Shown here one piece after another: positions 53,300 through 64,000 of a stretch of 64,000 nt of DNA (positions are counted from its first letter, which is position 1; every line of letters begins with the position of its first letter). The translations under genes and the position numbers were made by a program. This stretch comes from Cephalopachus bancanus (lineage: Eukaryota; Chordata; Mammalia; Primates; Tarsiidae), in NCBI GenBank assembly GCA_027257055.1, contig JAPVLO010000206.1:372001-436000 (forward strand). Reading direction: 5' to 3'. The notes under the pieces were generated by a model. The model ran no database searches. It was not told where the DNA came from and saw only the letters and a list, made by a program, of their open reading frames with translations.

Positions 53300-54010
53300 C
53301 CTAATCCTTCTGTATTCTCTACTCTGTCTTGATAAGTGACTACTCAAGTCACTCTGCCTTGTATCGTCTCTGATGATTCTTCCTTCTTTCTATACAGTTT
53401 GCTTTTAACAAATCAACAGTTTATATCATCTTAAACTCCTAGAAATCTCTTGAGTCTATTCTTTTCTTTTCCTGCCCATCACTGGCCACTAATTTTGAGA
53501 CCTTCCTCCCCCCTCAATCCTGCAACCTAAACACAGGTTAACCCTCACTGGCTTCTCTGTCCTTGTCTTCCTCCCCTCTCATCAATGGCACACACTCCTG
53601 CAGGAGGGTCTCTCTCACACTCAGATCTGGTACTGCCACTGCCTGAGTCAATGTTTTCGCAATACCACCTTATACCTGCAAGTAAAAACAAGATTCTTTA
53701 GAATGGTTTTTAGATGACCTTATAATCTGACCTCCTAAACCTTCACCTCTGCTCCTTGAACACTGTGGCATTCAAAGCATGCCAAACTCTTCCTATGAGA
53801 AGGCTTTCTTGGCAGCCAGACAAACTATCACTCCTTCCTTTGAGTTCTTATAGATTCTGGGCCAGCTGTCTATTGTAGAAATTACCATGCTGTTTTGAAA
53901 TTATTTCCTTGTATATCTTCTTTTTAGACAGTAACCTCTCTTTTTGTACACACTGTATCTCACTTACTTTTGTATTCTGGGGTGTATCATAGAACGCACA
54001 GTCAGTAAAG
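53300..54010 (+). repeat. L2 LINE 3' region
   Basis: 'ccttataatctgacctccta', 'cattcaaagcatgccaaact', 'cactccttcctttgagttct' and 'gaaattatttccttgtatat' are characteristic of decayed L2. Confidence 0.65.
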
Positions 54011-54084
54011 TAAAATGATAAGTAAATGACAGATGGAAGAATTATATCTGCTGGAGTCAGACACTAGGTTCAGAGAACTGTACT

Positions 54085-54945
54085 TTAATTTTTATTTTTT
54101 ACTTTTTTTCCTCTTTTAATTTTTATTTAAAATTGTGAGGTACAATTCAGGGCTAGGTATATAAATATTCACCATGCAGGCACCCTTATCGATGATGTGT
54201 GCCTCCATTTCCCCAGGCAGATATCGACCACCATCAATCCCACCTCCCCACCCGCCCCTGCAGTTTCCCGCCACTTTCAATCCTTGTCTTATGGTAATAC
54301 TGTCCACTTATGAGTGAGAACATGTGATACTCAGCTCTTTGTTTCTGTGAGAGATCACTCGGTATTATAAACGCTAATTCCATCCAGGTTGCTGCGAAGT
54401 TCACGATTTTGTTCTTCTTTATGGCTGTGTAGAATTCCATTGTGTATATGGGCCACATTTTTTTTTTTATCCAGTCCTCTTTTGATAGGCAGCACAGCTG
54501 GTTCCATGTTCTTGCTATTGTGAACAATGTGGTGATAAACATACGTGTGCAGGTATCCTTTTTATAAAGTGATTTGAGTTCTTCCAGGCATATTCCCAGT
54601 AGAGGGATTGTGGGGTCATATGGAAGATCGATTTTTAGAACTTTTAGGATTCGCCTCACTGTTTTCCACAGAGACTGTACTAGTTCACACTCCCACCAAC
54701 AGTGTAGAAGTGTTCCCTTTTCTCCACATCCTCTCAATTCTATTCCATTGGTCTATATGCCTGCTCTTATACAATACCAGGCTGTTATGATTATTGTAGC
54801 TTTATAACATAGTTTAATATCTGGGAGTGTGATACCTCCTGCTTTGTTTTTTTGTTTTGTTTATGCTGAGGATTGTTTTGGCTATTCTTGGTCATTTATG
54901 TTTCCATATGAATTCCAGTATTGTTTTTTCTAGGTCTGAGAAGAG
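54085..54945 (-). mobile_element. 5'-truncated L1, antisense, with an internal deletion
   Basis: The 3' end is at the left with an A-rich tail (T-rich on this strand). On the minus strand, 54234-54737 encodes the C-terminal part of ORF2 with pieces such as KIDLPYDPTIPLLGI and CTRMFITTLFTIARTWNQ, still open for 167 codons. At about 54735 the sequence jumps to a more 5' part of ORF2, seen as 'attctattccattggtctat', so several hundred bases are missing. It lacks a 5' end. Confidence 0.85.
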
Positions 54946-54963
54946 AAGTGTATTTTTAAAGCA

Positions 54964-55189
54964 AAAGCAAACTGTGGCCCACAGGTCAAATATGGGCCAC
55001 CATCTGTTTTTGTAAATAACATTTTATTGAAAAATAACTATGCCATTTGCTTACATATTGTTTAGGCTGCTTTTATGCTCTGGTGGCAGAGTTGAGTAAA
55101 TTTGACAGAGATTGCATGGCCCACAAAGCCTAAAATATTTACTATTTCTTTGAAGAGTCTCCCCACAGAAAATGTTTGCTGACTCCTGA
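54964..55189. mobile_element. Non-autonomous hAT (Charlie-group) element
   Basis: Same family as 6642-6969: 'agcaaactgtggcccacagg', 'ctgtttttgtaaataacatt', 'acaaagcctaaaatatttac', 'tttgctgactcctg'. It is nearly complete. Confidence 0.8.
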
Positions 55190-55499
55190 ACCAGAGATAC
55201 ACTTATGGCCTAAAGTCATGGGCCTCTGTGTGTCCTGCTATAGCACAATGTCAATCACACCCAATATACAGATTTACTCACTAAGTTTTCATCTTCTGTT
55301 CTCTTTCTCCTCTCAAAAAACAACACACCCCACTTTTCAATCTCAGTACAGATTAGCTTTCAAACTCTGTGTAGCTTACTGAAGCTTGCTTAGACTTGGG
55401 TTCTTTGATTTTCTATTAGTGCAGAGACTGTCCATTTTCCCTCAGTGTACAGTCTTCCCTGCTTTCTCTTTGTAACATGCCCTCCTGAGTTTTGCCTGG

Positions 55500-55880
55500 C
55501 ACTGAACATCCCACCTCGAGACTATACTGCTTGGACTCCCTTGCAACTAGGTTTGGCCATCTGAAGATGTTCGGGCAGCTGGAATGTGAACAGAATGAAG
55601 TGCACAATTTGGTTTCTGCTCTTAAAAGAAGACTATGCCCTCACTTCCTCTTTCCTCCCTCTTTGGGTTGGAATGTGGATGTGGAGAGGATGAGTCAACA
55701 CCAATCATTCAGACAAGGACAACACCTGTGGGAGCAACAAGATGGGGGGATCTAAGCCCCTTTTCTAGCTTCATAGAGTACCCCCATTCTCCTGGACTGC
55801 TCTCAACCCAGGCATTTCTGTAACTGAAATAAATTTTTCATCTCTTTTATACCACTATTATTTTAATCACTGTTAAGGCC
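55500..55880 (+). repeat. Ancient interspersed repeat, family not named
   Basis: 'cttggactcccttgcaacta', 'ggtttggccatctgaagatg' and 'aactgaaataaatttttcat' correspond to a widespread old repeat. The frames at 55492-55823 lie inside it. Confidence 0.5.
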
Positions 55881-57341
55881 CCCAAACCAGTATCCTAATG
55901 ATTCAACTCAACTTCTCTCCTTGTCTTATTTTTCCTTTAGTGCTCAGCTTAGATGCCCTCTTCTCAACCCTGCCCTCAGCACTACTCTACTTGTCACCTT
56001 AGCTACTCTTGCATCAGAAAGCTGTGCAGACGGTTCACTTTCAAACACATTCTCTAAATTCTTTCTCCAAAACCTCATCCTTTCTTAAAGACCTTATCTT
56101 TCCATTCCTGCCTGTTTTCTTCACCTCTATTCTTTCTTCTTCCCCACAAAATAAAGAAAAGAAAATGTCCAGTCCTTTTGATGCAGTCCTTATTCATGTT
56201 TTTCTGCTTTTCTTTTGTCATTGCCCCAATGAGGAACGGAATTGGCAAGGACACAGCACTCCTTAGAGGACGTGGGAAGGGAAGAAGGAGAAGTTGGAAA
56301 AGACTTATTCTGCTTCAGGGGTAAAGTGAGGATGGCTATAAATACTAAATGCTATAAATTTTTGGCAGTTTCACAATGGCAGAAGTTAAGAATTTGAAAT
56401 GTGATGAACCTAATAATATAAAAGTGTCATTAGATTGCTACAAAGACCATTGATCATTAGGTAAGTGGTGTTTTAGGGAAAGTATGCAGAACGTAGGAAA
56501 TAGACTGAATTGGATGGAGGCCAGGAGACCCGCTAGGAGGTAAGTAAGCCCTAGTCTAGGATGGTGCAGTGGAAATAAAAAATAGGGGAGAACATGCACT
56601 AAATATCTAAAAGAATGGAAGACAGTTTTGATGGTGAATTAGATATAGAAGTTCCTTAGTTGTCAGCCTTTCTAACAAGAATATTTTTCTCAATATTTGG
56701 TATTCTAAGGTCTTCTGTATCACCTCTACCTTATACTGTAAAGGGTAAAATGAATTCAAAGGGAAATAAGGGAATAGATTTCTAGAGTACAGCACAGTAA
56801 AATATTATGCAAATGAAATAACAAGCATGTAAATGAATAAAGCTGGATAAAATGCCACTTCTAACATAAAACAGTAAACACATTTTTCAAAGGGCACATC
56901 AGGTACATGCTGATGAATCTAATTCTGTTCGAGCATGAGCTTTGGGTTTGGGTCACCTCGATGCACAATTGCAGTTTAGCCTGCTTTTAGTTTCTCTGCA
57001 CAATCCCCTTCAATTTCTGCATGACATCTAGCCTTCAATGATTATTAAATAAATTTAATGAAATAAAAGCCTTTCCCCATCTAACTAGCATTATGCAAAT
57101 TATCCCTAATCTTTTGTCTCTCTGGAAGCTTTGTTCATAATCCTCAGAGGAGTTGAGATAGGAATCATCAAAAATAAATAAGTTCTTTTTTTACCCTACT
57201 CCTGGGACCAAGAGTTCTCCTTGCAAACAAAAGCAATGTAGATTGGTGGATAGGGTGCTGGTTCTACATCAGAAGATATGAACTCAAGTCTGATGCTATA
57301 TATTTGCCCATCACATACAATCCAGATATCGCCATGCCACA
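55881..57341. other. No gene recognised
   Basis: A short MIR-like scrap may lie at 57235-57310 ('gaactcaagtctgatgctat'). The remainder, including the frame at 56009-56266, lacks family features. Confidence 0.4.
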
Positions 57342-57897
57342 TGTAATGGTTAATTTTAAGTGTCAACTTGACTGGATTAAGGGATATCTAGAGAAAGGGT
57401 AAATCATTATTTTGGGTGTATCTATGAGGGTATTTCCAGAGGTGATTGGTATGTAAGTCTGAGTGGACTAAGTGGGGAATGGCCGCCTTCAATGTAGCCA
57501 GGTATCATCCAATCAGCTCAGGGTCCAGACAGAACAGAAAAGGAGAGAAAAGGATGTCCCCTGTCTTTCTCCTGGAACTGGGACAAACAGACTTTTCTCC
57601 TGACTTGGGCTCTCCAGTCTTGGGACTCCAGGGTTTATACAATTGTCCCCCAGCCCTTCCCTGACTTCTCAGGTCCTCAGACTCAGTCTCAGGGATTACA
57701 TCATTGGCTTTCCTGGTTCTGTGGCTTTCAGACTTGGACTGAGCTACGCTGTTGGCATCCTAAAGTCTCCAGCTTGCAGATGGCCTGGGACCTCTCAGGC
57801 TCCATAACATGTGAACCAATTCCCCTGATAAATCTCCTCCTATATCTCTCTATAGATCCTATTGGTGCTATGTCTCTGGAGAATCCTGACAGATACA
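57342..57897 (+). repeat. ERVL-type (MLT2-like) solitary LTR, sense
   Basis: Starts 'tgtaatggttaattttaagt', contains 'gtcaacttgactggattaag', 'catccaatcagctcagggtc' and 'gtgaaccaattcccctgata', and ends 'gaatcctgacagataca'. The TG...CA ends and length (556 bp) fit a complete LTR. The nearby frames are not genes. Confidence 0.75.
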
Positions 57898-58866
57898 TTC
57901 TGTGTGCCTAGGACTTCTGAAAAGTCAAAACATGGCAAACAATTCCAATCTTATCTCAATGTCTTAAGAAAAGTCAAAAAGGTTTTGCATATGTTTAAGG
58001 CAGAGTTAAACTGTACAACCCTCTCTCATGGTTTAGACTTTGTCAGGGAATAACCACAAGTCTCTTCTCCATCTCACTCACTTCCACCCACACATTCTCA
58101 CCTACATGCAAATCATCCCTTCCACTAGTCAACTCTCTAGCAGACACATCCCTTCACTTCTATTCTAGAATAAGTCTATTTCCTCCATCCTGCACACTAG
58201 CTGGGGTGAGGGGAGAGTCTCTTAACCTTTCCACACTGACAATTTTTGAATTTATCTCTAATCCTCTCCTAGTCTTAATTTCAGCATCTGCAAACTAGGG
58301 GATGCTACCTGCCTAATGTACTCCACAGGATTGTTCTGATGGCTCCATGTTGCATAGAATATAAAAGCATTTTTAGATGTGTTATACTACTGTTGAGTGG
58401 CAAGTTACCACTGTTTTTAGACCAAGTGTTTTGTTTCACTCTCAATGAAGTTCCCCTCTTAGGGAGAAAAAAAAATGCTTTGATTTTCCCTGTCATGGAG
58501 TATTTGTAGACGAGAAGAGAGCTCTGTCTGCCTTTCATGTCTCCCTCAAGAGACATCCCTCCCTCTCCTTCCCTTCAGAGCCAAGCTTTTGGGAGACGTT
58601 GTCCACATTCCTTTCCTTCACCATCAATCCATGCCCTGCTGCTCCACTGAATCTCTCGTGGTTCTGCTAAGTACATAGATAGCTGGCAAACTGATCAAAC
58701 CCTGCTGTTCCAACCCCACTTCCTTCCTTTGATTTTGTCTATCCTGGTTCTGCTTTTACTTCTCCATCATATACTCTTTCCTAGTGTCCTCTTCACTAAG
58801 GCTCTTTAAACATTTGCATGACCCCAGGGTGTTCCTAAGGACTGCATCTGTTACCAGCTCATCCTG
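57898..58866 (+). repeat. Probable L2-derived fragments with unassigned sequence
   Basis: 'caagtctcttctccatctca' (about 58048-58260) and 'ctcctaaggactgcatctg'-like text near 58836 resemble L2. The assignment is weak and no gene is seen. Confidence 0.3.
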
Positions 58867-59075
58867 AGTCCTTACTATGCATCAGACACTTGGTATTCCC
58901 CATCTCACCCTCACAAGAGTCCCGTGAGGTTTGTTTTTTATGCCCATCCTACAGATGAAGAAACAGAGACTCCAGGAGAATAAGAGTGCTGGCAAAGATC
59001 ACACACCCAATAAACCATGAAGCTGGAATTCAAACCCTGGGCCTTGCTCTCTGGAGCTAGGCTGCTTCCTTCCTT
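58867..59075 (-). repeat. MIR SINE, antisense
   Basis: 'gtccttactatgcatcagac', 'cctacagatgaagaaacaga' and 'gctggaattcaaaccctggg' are reverse-oriented MIR, followed within a few bases by a sense MIR. Confidence 0.8.
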
Positions 59076-59079
59076 TCTT

Positions 59080-59290
59080 CAGACTTGAGTTTGCATCTTG
59101 GTTTTGCCATTTCCTTACTGGGCACAAATCCTATTTTACTTAATCTCTCTAACTGTCCATTTCCTCATCTGTAAAATGAGGCTAATAATAACACAGAAAT
59201 TTTCGAGTTGTGAAAATTTCATTAGATAATGTTTGTGAACTGCTCAGTAGACTAGCTAGCACAGAGCAAACCCCAATAAACGTTACCATT
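59080..59290 (+). repeat. MIR SINE, sense
   Basis: 'gagtttgcatcttggttttg', 'tttcctcatctgtaaaatga' and 'tagctagcacagagcaaacc' follow MIR. Forms an inverted pair with the copy just before it. Confidence 0.8.
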
Positions 59291-59379
59291 CCTTTTTTAC
59301 TGTGCTCAGTACCATTATCTCTTCTCTTTATATACCTACTTCTTGGGCAGACTCACCTATCCACCCTGCTTTCTGTAGC

Positions 59380-60115
59380 ACCTACATGTGAGAAAACTCT
59401 GCTTTCAAGAGCCAACCAGACTCCTCTGCCAGCTAGGCCCATATTCCGGTCACTGGCTGGATTTCCTCCCTTTGATATCTCATGCACATCTCAAATATGA
59501 CAAACTCACAGCAGAATTCATCCACATCCTCCCCAAGTCTACTTTTCCTGTGACTCACCTAGGCTGGTGACTGACAGGTCTACCTGAGTCATAATCGTGG
59601 GCTTTGTTCTTGACTCCCCTGACGCCTCAATCTCATTCTTTCTGCACATTGGGCCGTCACCTAATCCTTCCTCCTAAGCGTCTTTCTGAATCTTTCAGCC
59701 TCTGCTGAATGTTCCCACTGTCACTGCTGATTCTGCCTTTATTTAAAATTCTGATATTTTGTTCATCATGGATTTTTTTTGTAAAAATTTTAATTGTTTT
59801 AAATATTGCATTAAAATATTATTTATCTTGATTACTTGGGTCTTAGTACCTCCTTAAATTTCACATTCAAGCCTTACTTGCCTTACCTTAGTTCTTGTCT
59901 GCTGCCAGTTCTTCTCCCAGCACAGTTTACTATAGTATCCTGCCAGAATTATATTTCTCCAACATAAGTCTACTCATGCTTAAATGCCATCAGTGGCTCC
60001 CCAAACCTTGCAATTCCACACCAGCTCCAGTCCTCTCCTTGGACACTATAACCCAGAATAGGAATCCATGTCTTTTCTCTGGAGGTGGCCTGACCTTCAT
60101 ATCTCTGTGCCTCTA
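59380..60115 (+). repeat. L2 LINE region
   Basis: 'ccacatcctccccaagtcta', 'gtctttctgaatctttcagc', 'aaatgccatcagtggctccc' and 'ctctcttgg'-like text are L2 in sense orientation. The frames at 59210-59570 and 59895-60116 fall in it. Confidence 0.6.
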
Positions 60116-60419
60116 GAAACAAGAATAACCTTTGGATAGTGATCTTTTGACGATCTCTTAGTTACCTGGGATGGTTAGAAACGGGTTATACTTGCAAATA
60201 GCTCAATGTTTATGCTTTTGCTGATAAAACCTAAGTTGTAAGTATATTGTATCAAAATCCATCTAAAATTTATTACATATCTCTGCAGTGTTCCACATAA
60301 TACATTCATAACTTAAAATGCTCTCAACGGCACAGCCTCATCATTCTATGTGTCAGTTAAGGTACTTCACTATAAAACGATGATGCCAACCTCAGAAGCC
60401 ATTGAGATGTGTAAGTTGG

Positions 60420-60759
60420 TGCTAGAGTCTTAATGTCTGTGCTACCCACCCCAGAGTCATCTGTCAAAATCCCTACCCCTAAGTCCTTTGGGGAGGTGAT
60501 TGGGTCATGAGGGAAGAGACCTCGTAAATAAAGTTAATACTTAAAACAGGCCCAAGGGAGCCCATTTGCCCCCTTCCTCCACACAAAGCTAGAAGCTGCC
60601 ATCAATGAAAGAGAAAGGAGGCCCTCACCAGCCTCGGAATCTGCTGGTGCTTTCATTTGGGACTTTTCAGTCCCCAGAACTGTGAGCAATAAATTTCTGT
60701 TGTTTAAAATCTGCCCAGTCTGTGGTTCTTTGTTATAGCAGTTCAAGTGGATTAAGACA
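60420..60759 (+). repeat. MaLR (MLT1/MST-like) LTR, sense
   Basis: 'ctttggggaggtgattgggt', 'aggaggccctcaccagcctc', 'cccagaactgtgagcaataa' and the ending 'tcaagtggattaagaca' define a MaLR LTR in sense. The frame at 60534-60818 (minus) is its shadow. Confidence 0.8.
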
Positions 60760-62113
60760 ACCAGCTTGCCCCTGAAGTCAATATTCATTATTTTCATTAT
60801 TTTTTTGCATTCTTCCATGCAGAATTATTGTCTTGCTCCTTCTGATCGCTGCACTCTGCCGTCACCAGTTCTGGTTCTTAATCATCATCCCTAGTTGTTT
60901 AGCCTCATTCTATTCCCCTTGTTCACATCATGCCAATCTTAACCTCGTTGTTGTCTCAACTAACTCTGCTGTTCTAGCTCTTCTTTTCTTTGGTGATGAC
61001 AGGGCTTAATAATTACATCCTTGGTCATTGTCTTGCTAGACTCTGGTGTGGCCATGTGCTCTTTGAGATATAGTTGTCGCCGTGTTTCCTGGCTTTGGCC
61101 GCCTTCCCCACCTTGGGAGGTGAATCTTTTCTCTCTCTCTCTCTCTAATTTACTTGTAAATAACTATATTTTCTAAAAAATATAAGTTAAATAAAATAAT
61201 TACAGCCTTAGTTAGCCTATGATTGAGCTCTCTTCTTCAGCTCTGCTGATTCCTTCCATTTGGTTATTTGGTCTTTGTATCTCTATCTCTTTTTATCTCT
61301 TTTTACTCCTGGGTGTGCCATCATTATGGTTGGTTGAGAGGTACTGAACAGATGGCAGCATGAGCCACGGGATAACTCTCAAGTTATCTCTGCTGTGGTA
61401 TAGGGCCTAGTGGGAAGGGGTTAAGAAAGAATTCTCATCTCATGCACCTGAGGACTTGACTTAGCTCTCACCTTCTATCCCTGTCATTTTAAAGCTTTTT
61501 TGGGTGGGTGGGATGAAGAGCATGGAAAAGTCCCATGTGCAGCTGCTGTCTGTGATTCCTGAAAGGCTTACCGAATCAATGAATCTTACCCATGTTCAAA
61601 CAAATTTACTCTAAATTCACTTGATTACTCTTTAAAATGGGAGGAAGCAAGAATTTAGGCTGCCAATTGTTCTCTGAAATCTATCTTTGAGTGCATTAAA
61701 GAGCTCCACTGTGTGACAAGTTAATTTTTATTACAAGAGTTAACTTGTAATCTCAAAAGTCACCCTCAATTTTCTGTGGTGATATCTTTTGCAAATCCTG
61801 AAAGGTAGGGGCAGAATATTTACAGAAATGTTGCAGTTATACAAATAAAGCACCTTAATTTTTAAAAAAGAGATTACTTGTGATTATAAAGTATAGAAAA
61901 TATATACTGATGAAGCATGGGAACACTCACACATTAAAAAACCCAAAAGGCACCTCAAAGAATGGAGCCTAAGATTTCATTTGTTAACATCTTCTTTCCC
62001 TTTCTGTTAATTTCAGAGGGAAGTAGGATTTGGGGTGATTTGGGGAAATAGTGAGGAATTTAGTTAGGGTAAACTGGCAGGTACCTGTGAAGGCATAAAA
62101 AGAGTTTAGATTT
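60760..62113. other. No gene recognised
   Basis: Contains a short (CT)n run at 61131-61146. No supported exon or repeat terminus. Confidence 0.4.
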
Positions 62114-62380
62114 GACTGGGTGTGGTGCCCCATGCTTGTAATCCCAGTGCTTTGGAAGACTGAGGAAGGAGGACTGCTTGAGACCACGAGTTCAAGACCA
62201 ACCTGGGCAACATAGTAGGAGCCCATCCACAAAAATATTTTTTTAATTATTAGTAGTCCAAGCTATTCAGGAGGCTGAGACAAAAGGATCATTTGAGCTC
62301 AGAAGGCTTCAGTGAGCTATGGTGGTGCCCCTGCATTCCAGTCTGAGTGGCAGAGCAAGACCCTGTCTATAAAGAAAAAA
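62114..62380 (+). mobile_element. AluJ-type SINE
   Basis: A dimer starting 'gactgggtgtggtgccccat', linker 'tccacaaaaatatttttttaa', right arm shortened at its start, tail 'tataaagaaaaaagg'. Old. Confidence 0.85.
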
Positions 62381-62479
62381 GGTAAAATTAGGTTGGCAGG
62401 TAGAGGCCATTTGAGGAGTGCTTAAATGCTATGTGAAAGAGTTTGTTGTCATTTTCATTTGCTGGATTAGGAGGAGGCA

Positions 62480-62482
<3 letters not shown>

Positions 62483-62526
<44 letters not shown>
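62483..62526 (+). repeat. (GT)n microsatellite
   Basis: About 22 uninterrupted GT units. It generates a run of Thr-His codons in one minus-strand frame, which is not a gene. Confidence 0.95.
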
Positions 62527-62528
<2 letters not shown>

Positions 62529-62818
62529 TGGGAAGCCTTTGTTCATCCCAACATAGAGTATTTTTGAAAGCTAAGAGCAGGAACAAACCAGCAAGGCTGA
62601 TTGAATGTAGATGAAGCAGGAATGTCATACCAGGAAAGCCCAACACCTGGGAAGACATGTGCCTTCCTTCTCGGATTACTGATCTCACTACTTATCCCAG
62701 AACACCTGTGAGAAGGCAAAGCTGAGCACTTCACAAGGCTGAGTCAGTTGCTGTGTCAACGAGGGTGGCCAGGACCACTAGAAGGTTTTAAAGCCCCAGG
62801 GTTTATGTATAAACTGAT

Positions 62819-62945
62819 TTTTTTTTTTTTTGGAGTCACTCACTTTATGGTCCAGGATGAAGTACAGTGGCACAATCATGGCTCACTGCATCCTTGACCT
62901 CCTGGGCTCAGGCAATCCCTCCATCTCACCCTTCTAAGTACAGGC
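62819..62945 (-). mobile_element. Partial Alu (right arm), antisense
   Basis: Starts with a T run at 62819-62831, then 'gaagtacagtggcacaatca', 'tggctcactgcatccttgac', 'cctcctgggctcaggcaatc'. Only the right arm is present. Confidence 0.85.
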
Positions 62946-63206
62946 GCACTGGCCTTCCTGCTTCCCCCACTGAGCACCTGCAGTAGGGCTATGTTATTCT
63001 GAAGCAGTCAAGTCATTCAATAATCTAATGACTAGTTATTCTGGAAGACTACTGAGCAAATTTTGCTGGAATACTGTCTTTTAGGTCATAGTTTCATTGT
63101 CTTAGTCAAAGTAGGGTTATTACGTGATTATTTTAAATTCTTTTTTATTAGCAACTTTAAGTATAACAACTTTGGAATAAAAGTTTATTATCTACCAATA
63201 AAAATA

Positions 63207-63480
63207 GGCCAGGTGAGTTGGCTCATGCCTATAATCCCTGCCCTTCAAGAAGTCGGGACAGGTAGATTGCTTGAGCCTAGGAGTTTGAGACCAGCCTGGG
63301 CAACATAGTATGACTTCGTCTCTACAAAATAAATTAAAAATTAGCTGGGCGTGGCAGTGCACACCTGTAGTCCCAGCTACTCGGGAAGCTGAGGCAGAAG
63401 CAGCACCTGAGCCCAGGAGGTCGAGGCTGCGGTGAGCCATGACCATGGTACTGCAGTCTGGGTGACACAGTATAACACCA
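63207..63480 (+). mobile_element. AluJ-type SINE
   Basis: A dimer from 'ggccaggtgagttggctcat' to 'ggtgacacagtataacacc'. It has almost no A tail. The frames around it are its shadows. Confidence 0.88.
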
Positions 63481-63769
63481 ATTTAATATATATCTCTTAG
63501 ATTCTGAGACTTCCCTCCTCTTGAATTTGGACCACATTTAAGTACCAAATTGGAAGGAAGGAGCAAGAGGAGTCTGTGACAAACCTGCCGTTAAACCCTC
63601 TTTGAAGAATTCACACAGCATGACTCTGTGCTCCAGACATGCCCTGTGTCTGTCCTTCTAAAAAGGCAAGGCGGCGGTGAATAACCATCCAAGCCCTTGT
63701 CCCACGGACAGGATGGAGGGGTCATCAGTACGGAGGCTTCCTCAGCAAGGGCTCATTCAACAGTACCGT

Positions 63770-63900
63770 TCCCTCAGGCGGTTAGCCCATTTCTGTAGGT
63801 CACCCCATCCGAGTTTTATTATCCTTCTTTGAATCTCTTCCAACAGTTTGATGTCCTTAAGGTTAAAAAGCTAAAAACTGCACACAGTGCAGCATTCTGC
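63770..63900 (-). repeat. L3/CR1 LINE fragment, antisense
   Basis: 'ttatccttctttgaatctct' and 'gtttgatgtccttaaggtta' follow antisense L3/CR1 text. The window ends soon after; 63481-63769 and 63901-64000 hold nothing I recognise. Confidence 0.45.
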
Positions 63901-64000
63901 ACAAAACACCTTTAGAAATTTCTAGTTCAGAAGAACTTGGGCAAAGTCAAATCTCACTATTTGATTTTGCTTGTGTTCCTCTCTTGGGATTTGTCTTGGG

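Noticed and set aside
54234..54737. 167-codon minus-strand frame as a host gene
   Set aside because: It is the C-terminal part of L1 ORF2 in a truncated L1 with an internal deletion.
57446..57664. Open frame near a possible promoter
   Set aside because: It lies inside the MLT2-like LTR and has no family match.

Overview
The window is nuclear DNA from a primate. It is about 64 kb of interspersed repeats (Alu, FLAM, L1, MIR, L2, L3/CR1, Tigger, mariner, hAT, MaLR and ERVL LTRs) around a single recognisable protein gene. All ordinary Alus look AluJ-like or are old monomers. None looks like AluS or AluY. A second, younger Alu family is present whose sequence is not that of human subfamilies. I infer a tarsier-like lineage: a primate with AluJ, without AluS/AluY, and with its own young Alus. 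The species is an inference, not a direct reading.

The gene is FAM216B on the + strand. I assembled it from three coding exons (29401-29499, 32009-32129, 32857-33041) with canonical splice sites and compatible phases, giving an intact 134-residue protein. In human this gene lies alone between TNFSF11 and EPSTI1, which fits the absence of other genes here.

Layout. 1-12 kb: old repeats, including a mariner transposase remnant, two related Tigger fragments, and a MIR split by an L1 with a clear target-site duplication. 12-19 kb: MIRs, an AluJ and a FLAM. 19.2-25.0 kb: a large imperfect inverted repeat with a spacer of about 3.9 kb that holds a MaLR LTR, an L3/CR1 remnant and an Alu; part of the two arms is almost identical, suggesting gene conversion. 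27-33 kb: FAM216B. 35-38 kb: a 178-bp direct duplication, an AluJ and an old L1. 43.2-51.3 kb: a full-length L1 bounded by a 15-bp target-site duplication, interrupted by four young Alus. 53-64 kb: L2, L1, hAT, MLT2-like and MLT1-like LTRs, MIRs, Alus and an L3 tail.

No prokaryotic-type system, CRISPR array or rRNA/tRNA gene was seen. The most interesting signals are the homogenised tract in the inverted repeat, and the young Alu family whose Pol III boxes and one hairpin have become more tRNA-like. Repeat names come from recalled consensus features without a database search; boundaries are approximate unless a duplication or terminal repeat fixes them.
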